This document shows, piece after piece, positions 19,679-29,500 of a stretch of DNA of 64,000 bases. Both the position numbers and the translations under genes were made by a program. Within the stretch, counting starts at the first letter, position 1, and the number at the start of each line of letters is the position of its first letter. The notes under the pieces were generated by a model. That model was not told the origin of the DNA. It made no database searches and saw only the letters and a program-made list of their open reading frames with translations. The stretch lies in contig NZ_CP146256.1 of assembly GCF_039134705.1 (NCBI RefSeq), forward strand, positions 1,240,001 through 1,304,000, written 5' to 3'. Source of the DNA: Kineothrix sp. IPX-CK. Its GTDB lineage: Bacteria; Bacillota; Clostridia; Lachnospirales; Lachnospiraceae.

Positions 19679-20750
19679 TTTTAAAAATGCTTATCAATCT
19701 GCCATGCAGGATATAAAAGAATTTCATATTGATGTTTCCAGCTGTATGGATGAGGGCAGACATAGGCGCCGCGTTGTGAAAAGGGCGCAAAAAGCAACTG
19801 CTACGGCATTTTCTGCTATGTGTGTGATCTTCGTATGTGGCTTCGGGTCGGTAAAGGCTGCAGAATATTTCCATAATGTCATACGGGTGAACGAATGGGG
19901 ATTCGAATCCAGCGATGCTTTTACCATGTCCAAGGGAGAATCCGCTCAGAACAGAGCCTATGTGGTGGAGGAAGCGGTGGAAAATAAGGAAGAAAGTCCA
20001 ATGCTGGTCTCGTCGTATGATGAAAGTGCGCCGGCGGGAGAAATAGCCGGTGAAGACGCTTCCTCTAAAATGCAAATCTTGGAGGATAAAGAGAATATCG
20101 AAATGGACAGCATATCGGGCAATTCTGTAACGGGTAATTCCTCCGCGGATAATTCAGGCCCGGCAATAGGGAATTCTGAAATAAGCAGCTCGGTAACGGG
20201 CAATTCCGTAAGCGGCGACAGCGGGATAAATGCTTCGCCGAAAGAAGCAAAGTCTGCGGCAGAAAACACGACTTCCGGGAGCGACGGCGCGAAGAATCAG
20301 TTTTGGGAAAATGGAGAGATTCCTGTATATCATTATGCTACATGGGAAGAATTTATAAAAAATGAAGATATTATTTTCCCTCAGCCGTCTGTAAGTATAG
20401 GAAAAAAAGCTGTTTCTACGGAGGTTACAGTCTGCGGGAGCTGGGCGATGGTCCGATACGAGGCGGATAATAAGGTGATGTGGATGGAAAGGACTGATTA
20501 TGCGGACACCAAAAGCCACGAATCCTCAAAAGTATTTCCAGGAGGAGTGACCAATGAGAGAGAGTACACCACACCGGGAGCGTATACCTATACACTTGTG
20601 GATTCGGTAAAGGAAAATGACAGCGATAAATTGCAGATACATGCAGCGATTACCGTAGGAAGTTATGAGGTATACATTGACTTTCTGGGCTTTGCAGAAA
20701 GTGATGCAAAGAAGATTATGGACAATATAGACTTGAAACAGTATGAATAA
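19671..20750 (+). CDS. Putative membrane-anchored anti-sigma factor with DUF4367-like C-terminus
   Basis: Residues 1-40 are a short cytoplasmic region, residues about 42-62 one hydrophobic segment, and the rest is extracellular. Residues ~140-205 form a low-complexity linker rich in Gly-Asn-Ser motifs (GNSVTGNS, IGNSEISSS, SVTGNSVSGD). The C-terminal ~120 residues end with GSYEVYIDFLGFAESDAKKI and resemble the DUF4367 module found in Firmicute anti-sigma proteins. Position directly after the sigma gene, with overlap, supports an anti-sigma role. The signal sensed is unknown. Confidence 0.7.
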   Translation: MDDFKNAYQSAMQDIKEFHIDVSSCMDEGRHRRRVVKRAQKATATAFSAMCVIFVCGFGSVKAAEYFHNVIRVNEWGFESSDAFTMSKGESAQNRAYVVEEAVENKEESPMLVSSYDESAPAGEIAGEDASSKMQILEDKENIEMDSISGNSVTGNSSADNSGPAIGNSEISSSVTGNSVSGDSGINASPKEAKSAAENTTSGSDGAKNQFWENGEIPVYHYATWEEFIKNEDIIFPQPSVSIGKKAVSTEVTVCGSWAMVRYEADNKVMWMERTDYADTKSHESSKVFPGGVTNEREYTTPGAYTYTLVDSVKENDSDKLQIHAAITVGSYEVYIDFLGFAESDAKKIMDNIDLKQYE

Positions 20751-20775
20751 GGGCCTTAAGAGAGGAGGAAGCCAA

Positions 20776-21462
20776 ATGAAAAATGTATTGATTTACAATC
20801 AGACGACGACAAACATGGAGGTTCTCAAGATTTTCCTGGCACAGGAGGGGTATCAGGTGATTGTTATGAACGCCCTGCAGGATGTGGTGCAAAGACTGAA
20901 AAGCAACGACATTCATCTGGTGATCATGGACATCGATTTTCCTAAAAATGATGGGATAGAGAGATTGAAAAGCGTTAGGAATGCGGAAAGAATGCCGATT
21001 ATCGTATTATCGGCTAATGATACGGAGCAGATGAAGATTGCGGCACTCAATGCAGGTGCGGACGATTATGTTCTGAATCCGTATCATCCGTTAGAATTTA
21101 TGGCAAGGATTAACTCACAGTTCAGACGTTATACCCAACTTTCCAATATGTGCGACAATATCAACCGGATTTACAGGGTAGATGACCTCGTGATCGATGA
21201 TGTAATAAGAAAAGTGACGGTTGCTGGCAGGGAAGTAAAGTTAACACCTATTGAATACAAGATCCTGCGCCTGCTCGTTCAGGATAGGGGAAGGGTATTT
21301 TCCATCGATCAGATATATGAGTCCATCTGGAATATGCAGGCCATCGGTGCAGATAACACCATTGCCGTACATATCAGGCATATCAGGGAGAAGATTGAGA
21401 GCAATCCGAAGGAGCCGCATTATTTGAAAGTGGTGTGGGGAACGGGATATAAGGTAGGTTAA
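20776..21462 (+). CDS. OmpR/PhoB-type response regulator with a degenerate receiver
   Basis: The N-terminal receiver (about 1-115) keeps the phospho-acceptor Asp in VIMDIDFP and a Ser in IVLSAND. The acidic pair expected near residue 9 is replaced (VLIYNQTT), and the invariant Lys before Pro is Asn (DYVLNPYHP). The C-terminal winged helix is intact: LTPIEYKILRLL, IWNMQAIGADNTIAVHIRHIREKI, and VVWGTGYKVG at the end. No histidine kinase is adjacent. ATG 20776 has GAGGAGG upstream; an earlier in-frame ATG (20743) lacks one. Phosphorylation-independent action is inferred from the missing residues. Confidence 0.88.
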   Translation: MKNVLIYNQTTTNMEVLKIFLAQEGYQVIVMNALQDVVQRLKSNDIHLVIMDIDFPKNDGIERLKSVRNAERMPIIVLSANDTEQMKIAALNAGADDYVLNPYHPLEFMARINSQFRRYTQLSNMCDNINRIYRVDDLVIDDVIRKVTVAGREVKLTPIEYKILRLLVQDRGRVFSIDQIYESIWNMQAIGADNTIAVHIRHIREKIESNPKEPHYLKVVWGTGYKVG

Positions 21463-21469
21463 AAGCTGT

Positions 21470-21508
21470 AAAGGCAATCCGCGTGAATAAAGCATATGGG
21501 TTGCCTTT
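21470..21508 (+). terminator. Probable terminator after the response regulator
   Basis: AAAGGCAATCC (21470-21480) pairs with GGGTTGCCTTT (21498-21508) with one G-U wobble. The T-run after it is short (TTTTGTG). Confidence 0.5.
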
Positions 21509-21612
21509 TGTGTTCATCTGCCATGGAAGCTCCGGGATTGTAAAGCCAAGAATTTTAGACTATAATTGCATTAATAAAAGTATTATCAGGGAGTGGAAAA
21601 GGAGAAAAGAAC

Positions 21613-22494
21613 ATGGCAATTTTTGAAATCAGTAACGGGAGGCTGACGGTCTCCGTGGATTCCCGCGGAGCAGAACTGAAATCATTGAGAAAAGCGGAAA
21701 GCGGAAAGGAATACATGTGGTGCGCTGATGCCCGTTATTGGGGAAGGACTTCACCTACATTGTTTCCCCTTGTAGGAGGCTTGAAAAACGGCGAATACCG
21801 TTTTGACAATAAGATATATAAGATGGAAAAACATGGATTTGTGCGGGACGCGGAGTTTAAGCTGGTGTCCCATGAAGCCACGGAGGTGTGGTTTACACTC
21901 GAAGAGGATGAAGAGACGAAGAAGCAATTTCCTTTTTCTTTTCAACTGAAAATAGGCTACCGTTTGGAGGATACGACTCTGAGGGTGTTGTGGAGGGTAG
22001 ATAACCCTTCTGCCGGACCTCTTTATTTTTCTATAGGAGGGCATCCTGCCTTTAATTGCCCGGTAAACAGAGGCGAAAAGAGAGAAGATTATTTTTTGAA
22101 ATTCGATAAGCAGGATGAGATAAGCTGTACTGTGATCGGAGAGGATGGTCTGGTAAGCGATGGAAAGAGAAACTATAAGTTGCAGGACGGACTTTTACCT
22201 ATTTCGGAGGAATTGTTCGAAAGGGATGCCATTATCATGGAGGACTATCAGATTCACAGCATAGCGCTCCTTACTCCTGACAAGAAGCCATATATTACTA
22301 CGAGATTCGATTTGCCCGTCGTTGCCGTGTGGGCTCCGGCAGGTAAAAATGCACCCTTTGTTTGTATAGAGCCATGGAATGGAATCTGTGACCACACGGA
22401 TTTTGCGGGAACCTTAGAGGAAAGAAAATGGGGAAACAAGGTGCAGCCGGGAATGAGCTTCGCTTCGGGATATGATATCACGGTGGAAGAATAA
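21613..22494 (+). CDS. Aldose 1-epimerase (galactose mutarotase-like) family protein
   Basis: A 293-residue beta-sandwich mutarotase-like protein (LacX/YeaD type). Diagnostic parts are SPTLFPLVGGLKNGEYRF, the His-containing MEKHGFVRD, FSIGGHPAFNCP with the catalytic-type His, and CIEPWNGICDH with the Glu. Members interconvert sugar anomers or sugar phosphates; the substrate is not determinable. SD AAAGGAGAA precedes the ATG. The next gene starts 2 bases after the stop. Confidence 0.85.
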   Translation: MAIFEISNGRLTVSVDSRGAELKSLRKAESGKEYMWCADARYWGRTSPTLFPLVGGLKNGEYRFDNKIYKMEKHGFVRDAEFKLVSHEATEVWFTLEEDEETKKQFPFSFQLKIGYRLEDTTLRVLWRVDNPSAGPLYFSIGGHPAFNCPVNRGEKREDYFLKFDKQDEISCTVIGEDGLVSDGKRNYKLQDGLLPISEELFERDAIIMEDYQIHSIALLTPDKKPYITTRFDLPVVAVWAPAGKNAPFVCIEPWNGICDHTDFAGTLEERKWGNKVQPGMSFASGYDITVEE

Positions 22495-22496
22495 GA

Positions 22497-23579
22497 ATGA
22501 AAGAAATAAATAAAAAGCTATGGATACCGGCAGCTATTGCCGTCACAGTGATGCTGGTGCCGGCTGTATTCGGGGTTGCGCATACATTCTCGGAGGATAA
22601 GGGGAAGATTTCTTTTTATTCAGCCAGAGGCTTTTCCAACATGTGCGCTTACGAGGGAATGGTGTACCGGGGCGTAAATGGTGTATATGGCGATAGCATT
22701 CCTCAGCAGAGCAGTATTTTTACGATTCAAGAGGATAAAATTTACTATGTGGAGAAGGTGCAGGAGGCTTATGAGAGCGTGACGGACGAGTTGCTTTCCA
22801 TAAAGTGTTCCGACATGAACAGCAGTAATGTGAAGGTGCTGGCCGAGGATGTGTTTCTCGCGGGTATGGGGCATGAAAAGCTGATAGGGGATAAGCTGTT
22901 CTATGGCTATGAATACGATGACAGTTACCGGATGCGTTATGCCTATGTGGATTTGAACACGGGAGAACGAAAGGAAATAAAAACCGATCGTATCGACAAT
23001 ATATTGGGCTATGACGGAAGATATGTGTATTATAATGGCTATGATGGGGCGGAGGACGAGAATATACTGGGCCGCATCTATTTAAAAAGCGGCAAGGATG
23101 AGACATTGACAGTTTATCCGCAGGTGGATGAGGAAGGATATATCGACAGTGTTTCTTATTACGAGGGTAAGCTTTATTGTCTGACTCTTGTGACGAAACC
23201 GGAGGGTTATGATTACCGTACTTATGAATATCAGATGCAGGTACGGAGCGGAGAAAGCGGTAAGGTGGAGAGAGAACTGCCGATAAACTTTACGGGCTCT
23301 GCCAACTATTCTTTTCTCATCGAGGAGGGGAAGTTATATGCTTCTCTCGCCGGCAAAATTATTATGCTCCCTGCTGACGGAAGCGGGGAAATGAAGACTA
23401 TCGCAGTCATGAAGGCGGATGAATACTGGGGAATCCTTCATTTTATTCCGGGAGACGGATACCTTTATTATGAAGCGATCGCGCAGGTAAATGAGGAAAC
23501 GCAAAATAACGATTATTTCTATCGCGTTCCTATAGATGGTGGCGAATCCGAGCTTTTGAATGAGTGGTTTATCATCTGA
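22497..23579 (+). CDS. Secreted or membrane-anchored DUF5050-like protein
   Basis: The N-terminus has a charged start and one hydrophobic segment (about residues 9-28, WIPAAIAVTVMLVPAVFGVA) that could be a signal peptide or anchor. The remainder is a series of beta-rich segments with recurring YY/DG patterns (YVYYNGYDG, GKLYCLT, GYLYYEA), like the beta-propeller-type DUF5050 domain of clostridial surface proteins. No enzyme motif is seen. Function unknown. Confidence 0.55.
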   Translation: MKEINKKLWIPAAIAVTVMLVPAVFGVAHTFSEDKGKISFYSARGFSNMCAYEGMVYRGVNGVYGDSIPQQSSIFTIQEDKIYYVEKVQEAYESVTDELLSIKCSDMNSSNVKVLAEDVFLAGMGHEKLIGDKLFYGYEYDDSYRMRYAYVDLNTGERKEIKTDRIDNILGYDGRYVYYNGYDGAEDENILGRIYLKSGKDETLTVYPQVDEEGYIDSVSYYEGKLYCLTLVTKPEGYDYRTYEYQMQVRSGESGKVERELPINFTGSANYSFLIEEGKLYASLAGKIIMLPADGSGEMKTIAVMKADEYWGILHFIPGDGYLYYEAIAQVNEETQNNDYFYRVPIDGGESELLNEWFII

Positions 23580-23720
23580 AAATACCATCGATTGACAAGG
23601 TCTTACACGGTAGTATCAGACTATTAACTTCAAAATATGACAATATATGCACTGACTTGATAAATTTGCGTATAATATAATTGAAGATAAAATAATGACG
23701 ATACAATAAGGAGATAAAGC

Positions 23721-24662
<942 letters not shown>

Positions 24663-24664
<2 letters not shown>

Positions 24665-24698
24665 ACCCTATTTACCCATTACCCAAAATCTTTTACCC
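24663..24698 (+). repeat. Four TTACCC iteron-like repeats upstream of parA
   Basis: TTACCC occurs at 24663-24668, 24672-24677, 24679-24684 and 24693-24698, ending about 18 bases before the parA start. Such clusters can be binding sites for a partition protein or a recombination directionality factor. Function is inferred from position only. Confidence 0.45.
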
Positions 24699-24715
24699 AA
24701 GAAAGGAGAGCGCCG

Positions 24716-25528
24716 ATGGCGAAAATCATTGCAATTATCAACGAGAAAGGCGGAGTGGGCAAAACAGCCACGGCTACCACCCTTGCGTATCTCTTGTCCA
24801 AGAAAGGACACCGCACCGCCCTGCTTGACTTTGACGGTCAGGGGCATTCGAGCATCATCTTTGGTGTGAAGAACCCCAATAAATTGGAGGTGACAATCAA
24901 CACCCTGTTACGCAAGCTGGTTGAGGACGAGCCTTTACCCGAACCCGAAAGCTATATCATCAAGACCGGGTGCGGTGTTGACCTGATCCCATCCAATACC
25001 CAGCTTTTCACCCTTGAACGCAATCTCTGCAATGTGGATTTCAGAGAGAGGATTTTGACCCAATATATTGATACCATCAAGGACAGCTATGAGTACATCA
25101 TCATCGACTGTATGCCGCAAATGGGTACGCCGATGATTAACGTGATGATGTGTGCCGACAGCATTATCATCCCGACACAGGCGGAGCTTTTGTCCGCCCA
25201 AGGTCTTGCGGAATTGCTAAAGCACCATCAGGCCATTCAGAGGAACAGTAACCACCGCCTGCGTATCGAGGGCATTTTGATTACCATGGATTCTCCCAAC
25301 ACGATACTTTCCGCACAGGTAAACGACCTGATACAACGTGGCTTTGCGGACAAGGTTCCTATTTTCAAGACCCATATTCCAAGGTCCATCAAGGTTGCGG
25401 AAGCCGTGCTTCACCATCAGACCATTTGTGAATTTCTGCCGGGAAACCCTGCGGCAATCGCCTATGGGCAATTTGCGGACGAACTGCTTTCGGGTGGACA
25501 CGGTAAAATTGCGGAAAGGAGCATTTAA
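24716..25528 (+). CDS. parA: ParA-family ATPase
   Basis: A 270-residue deviant-Walker ATPase (partition/stabilisation of the element). P-loop is NEKGGVGKTATATTLA; the Walker A' region is LLDFDGQGHSS, where the usual DPQGN is altered to DGQGH; Walker B is YIIIDCMPQMG. An AAAGGAG SD precedes the ATG. It lies 3 bases before parB and probably forms a cytoplasmic partition or maintenance pair with it. Confidence 0.9.
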   Translation: MAKIIAIINEKGGVGKTATATTLAYLLSKKGHRTALLDFDGQGHSSIIFGVKNPNKLEVTINTLLRKLVEDEPLPEPESYIIKTGCGVDLIPSNTQLFTLERNLCNVDFRERILTQYIDTIKDSYEYIIIDCMPQMGTPMINVMMCADSIIIPTQAELLSAQGLAELLKHHQAIQRNSNHRLRIEGILITMDSPNTILSAQVNDLIQRGFADKVPIFKTHIPRSIKVAEAVLHHQTICEFLPGNPAAIAYGQFADELLSGGHGKIAERSI

Positions 25529-25531
25529 CCT

Positions 25532-26548
25532 ATGGCGATACCAAAACCCAAGGCGCCCTTAATTGATTTTGATGAAATGCTGGGTATAGAAACCCAGCAC
25601 GATACCGCCCCTGCTCCTGTGCAGGGCGGTATCGTGGATATGGATTTCAGTTTGATGGAGTCCTTTCCAAATCACAGGTTCAAACTCTATGAGGGACAGC
25701 AGCTCACAGATATGGTGGACAGTATCCGCCAGTTTGGAATTCTGCTCCCCATTATCCTGTGGTACACTGAGGATGGGAAATATATCATTCTCAGCGGACA
25801 CAATCGTAAAAACGCCGCCCAGCTTGCTGGGTTTACAAAAGGTCCTGTCATCATCAGGGAAAATCTGACCTATGAAGATGCCGTCCTGATAGTAACGGAA
25901 ACCAATCTGCGCCAGCGTTCCTTTGGAGATATGAGCTATTCTGAACGTGCCTATTGTCTTGCCCAGCACTATGCGGCACTGAAATCACAGGGCAAGAGAA
26001 ATGACCTTTTGGCAGAGATTGAAATGCTCTTGAACCCGCATGATACCGAGGAAAATTCAACTTCGTCTGAGGTTCAGACGAAGTTGAGATCAGATGAAAA
26101 ACTCGGACAAAATTATGGCCTTTCACGGGATAAGGTGGCAAAATACATCCGCATTTCAAACCTTATTGAACCTCTCATTTTCCGTGTTGATAGTGGTGAG
26201 ATTGCCTTTCTTGCCGCTTATGACCTCTCTTTTGTAGAGGACGAGGCACAACAGCAGAGAATTGCCGACCTCATGGAGTCCGATAACTATAAGGTAGATA
26301 CGAAAAAGGCGGAGTTGTTCCACGGCTACTACAAGGCTGGAAAGCTAACTGACACCGCCATTATGCAAATCCTTTCAGGGGAAAAAAACCGAAAACCCAA
26401 AAGCAACAAGCCACAGCCAGTCAAAATCAAGCCTGCGGTCATCTCCAAATATTTTACCGCACAGCAGACCCAAAAGGAAATTGAGGAAGTCATTGATAAG
26501 GCTTTGGCACTGTACTTTGAAAATCAAGAATCGGAGGTGACAGCTTGA
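25532..26548 (+). CDS. parB: ParB/RepB/Spo0J-family protein
   Basis: DNA-binding partition partner of ParA, 338 residues. The N-terminal ParB-like nuclease fold has SIRQFGILLPIILW, ILSGHNRKNAAQLAG and TETNLRQRSFGDMSYSE; a helix-turn-helix-like stretch (YGLSRDKVAKYIRISNL) follows at about residue 197. The C-terminal third is charged and may mediate dimerisation. The stop overlaps the TTG start of the next gene. Confidence 0.88.
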   Translation: MAIPKPKAPLIDFDEMLGIETQHDTAPAPVQGGIVDMDFSLMESFPNHRFKLYEGQQLTDMVDSIRQFGILLPIILWYTEDGKYIILSGHNRKNAAQLAGFTKGPVIIRENLTYEDAVLIVTETNLRQRSFGDMSYSERAYCLAQHYAALKSQGKRNDLLAEIEMLLNPHDTEENSTSSEVQTKLRSDEKLGQNYGLSRDKVAKYIRISNLIEPLIFRVDSGEIAFLAAYDLSFVEDEAQQQRIADLMESDNYKVDTKKAELFHGYYKAGKLTDTAIMQILSGEKNRKPKSNKPQPVKIKPAVISKYFTAQQTQKEIEEVIDKALALYFENQESEVTA

Positions 26549-29500
26549 GTAAGGCGACCCTACTTGCCGATCTATATAAAAAGTCGGTACAGGAATACAC
26601 GAAAAACCCTGTGGAGTGGAAAGGTCTGCTGTCCTGTGTGGCGAGGTATTACAAGCGTTCCTTTGATAATGCGGTACTCGTTTACGCACAGCGGCCTGAT
26701 GCAACCCAGCTTGCCACCTTTGACGAATGGCATGACAAGCGAATTGACCGTAATATCAATGCAGGAGCAAAAGGCATTGCGGTCATCGACATGACAAACC
26801 CCACAGCAAGTTTGAAGTATCTGTTTGATTTCATGGACACCAACGGCAGTGAGCAGAGTTTCAAAAAGGTTATGAGCTACCTTTGGGAGTTGGAGGATCA
26901 GTACAAACCCAGCGTAATGGCGAGGTTTCACGAGAAGTATATCACTCCAACCTCCAGTATCGAAATGTGCCTGTATAAGATGGTACAGCAACGGGTCCGT
27001 CAGGTTTTACCGCAGTATATGGGAAACTTTAAGGTGCGTGACGAGAGCAGCGTACTTTATGACGCTCCTATTGAGGCAGTAAAAGCGGAGTTTATGGAGC
27101 TTGTCACCGACAGCGTGGCCTATACCGTGTTTTGCAAATGTGGGCTTTCTACCGAGATGTTTGACGAACACACCTTTGAGAACATCAGCCACTTTAACAG
27201 CTTGGAGCTATTTATGACCATGGGAAACTGCACCGTTTCCCTTGCAAGACCCATCCTGAGAGAAATTCATCAGGAAATCCAACAAATTAAAATCGAAAGG
27301 AGCCAAATTTATGAGAACCGAACCGTTAATGAAATTCAATTACCGGAAGGGCGAGGACAGTCTGCTCTACCCCGAACTGCAAATCTCGGAGAACGAGAAA
27401 ACCGACCAGATGCCGGTGGGCAGATTCGGGAACCTGTGGAAGAACTTCATGCTGGAGAACCACCCGCACCGCCTGTCGGAGCTGGTAGCACAGGGCAAAA
27501 TCAACGAGATGATTTTGAAAGTGGACGAGGAAGCCGAGAGCCGCAAGGAGCGGCTGATACAGGAGCTTCTGACCGCCCAACTGATGCCGGACACCGAAGA
27601 CACGATGGAGAGAGCCGCCCACATGGGCATGATAACCGACACAGCGGAGGAAATCATGATCAGCGAATTGGTACTGCAACCCCGATAACACAAAGAACAG
27701 AGCCGCCTACAGATGGTAAACAACCGTCTGTAGGCGGCTTTTTCGTTGTACCACCCAAAACAGTACAGGAAATCTCCTCTGCGGAGGAAAAAGCGGCAGA
27801 GCCAACGGAACAAGACACATCTTTTTCGTATCAGCTATTGAGCCGCCTGCAATCTGATTGCGAATATTTCTTAGGCGCAGGGCAAGGACATGAAAAGCAT
27901 TTATGGGCGGGAAACGTAAAAAACCAAATTACCAAGATGTGGGAGCTTTACAATGCCGTACCTGAAAAACCGAATTGGCTGACAGCGCAGGACATCGAAC
28001 TCTACGAAAAACAAATGGCAGGGGTTGAGCAGAAAGTTGCCAGCGTAGATACGCCCATCACGCCGGTGCCTGATCTAAACGTACAGCCCACGGATATTCA
28101 AACCACTTCCTCTGCATCAACGCTTGACGAGGACGAAATCTCCGACCTCATTGATGTGGTGCTGTGTGCCGACGACATTACCCCTGATACAAGGGAATGG
28201 GCAGCGGAAATCCATAAATTCTTTGAGGGCGGACACAAGCAGACTACGAAAGCCAAAATCCTGAAAGCCTTTTATGGCAAGCTGGATACCGACTACATCA
28301 CGGAAACCGGAGATTATTTATATCTCACCGCAGGCGATGATGGGCTGACCTTTGAAATCGGGAATCAGCAATTTACCGAGGACTATGGCACGCTCGTCAG
28401 CCGGATTGACCGCTTGATTCTGACTGGGGTATATCCGTTTAGCTCCGCAGACACCGTGATTGACGATTATGCCATCCCCGATGAACAGGAGGAAATGCAG
28501 GGCTTTATAGACGAGGACGAAAATAGTCCTGATGAACATCCTGTATCCGCTGAGTTGTCTGACACGGACAGACAAAAAATCATTGACGAATACCTTCAGC
28601 ATGGCAGCGGCACACAGGGCGGCAGGCAACGGATTTTTCAAGCCATGCTGTCCATGCCTGCCAAAAAAGACAGGGTTGATTTCATCCGAAAGGAATATTA
28701 CTCATATAGCAGCTCCCGCAGTCAGCCCAATGGCGACAGATGGCGCTTGGAGTATACCCCCAAGGGGATGGCGATTGATTACCGATCCGGTTCTCTGGCA
28801 CTGCACGAAACTCTATCATGGAATCAGGTGGAAAGCGGTATCTCTGACCTGATCCGTCAAGACCGCTACCTTACGGAAAAAGATAAAACGGAGATGGAAG
28901 CCGAGGGGCAGACGGTGTACTTGCCAGCCCCCGAAGCACCGGATCAGGAGACTCCCGACAGGCAGCTCACCTTATTCGATATGACCTCCGCTATGCCGGA
29001 GAGCTATGAGGACGCCGCCGAGGACAGCAATGACGGCATGATTGATGGGAACTCTGTGGAGCCGATGCAACTGCCGTTTCAGGAGGGCGACCGCATTTAT
29101 TATAATGACCGTGTGTTTGAAATCGTTAAATTCATGCACGATGGGCGCACGGTGGAAATCGGAGATATTGCACAGCTTAAAAATCTGAACCGGCTTAAAA
29201 TTACCGAGCGTGTGCCGCTGTCTGCCATTGCGGATTGTAAGCCGTTAAAAGATCATTACACGAATGGCGAGATTGCCACCATGGTGGTAGAAAGCGTTCA
29301 AAGCGGTGATTTTTCAGAGGAAACGCAGGCTGCCATCAAAGCCGCCACCCTTGTCAATCAGTCTAATGATGAGTACAACCGTACCATTATGGATGATTTC
29401 CATGCCCGTGCTTGGGGTGAAGGTTTCAATTACCGCTATTCCCCCGACCATCATCTTTACGATGGCGGCCCGAAAACCAAATTCAAAAACAACATTGCAG

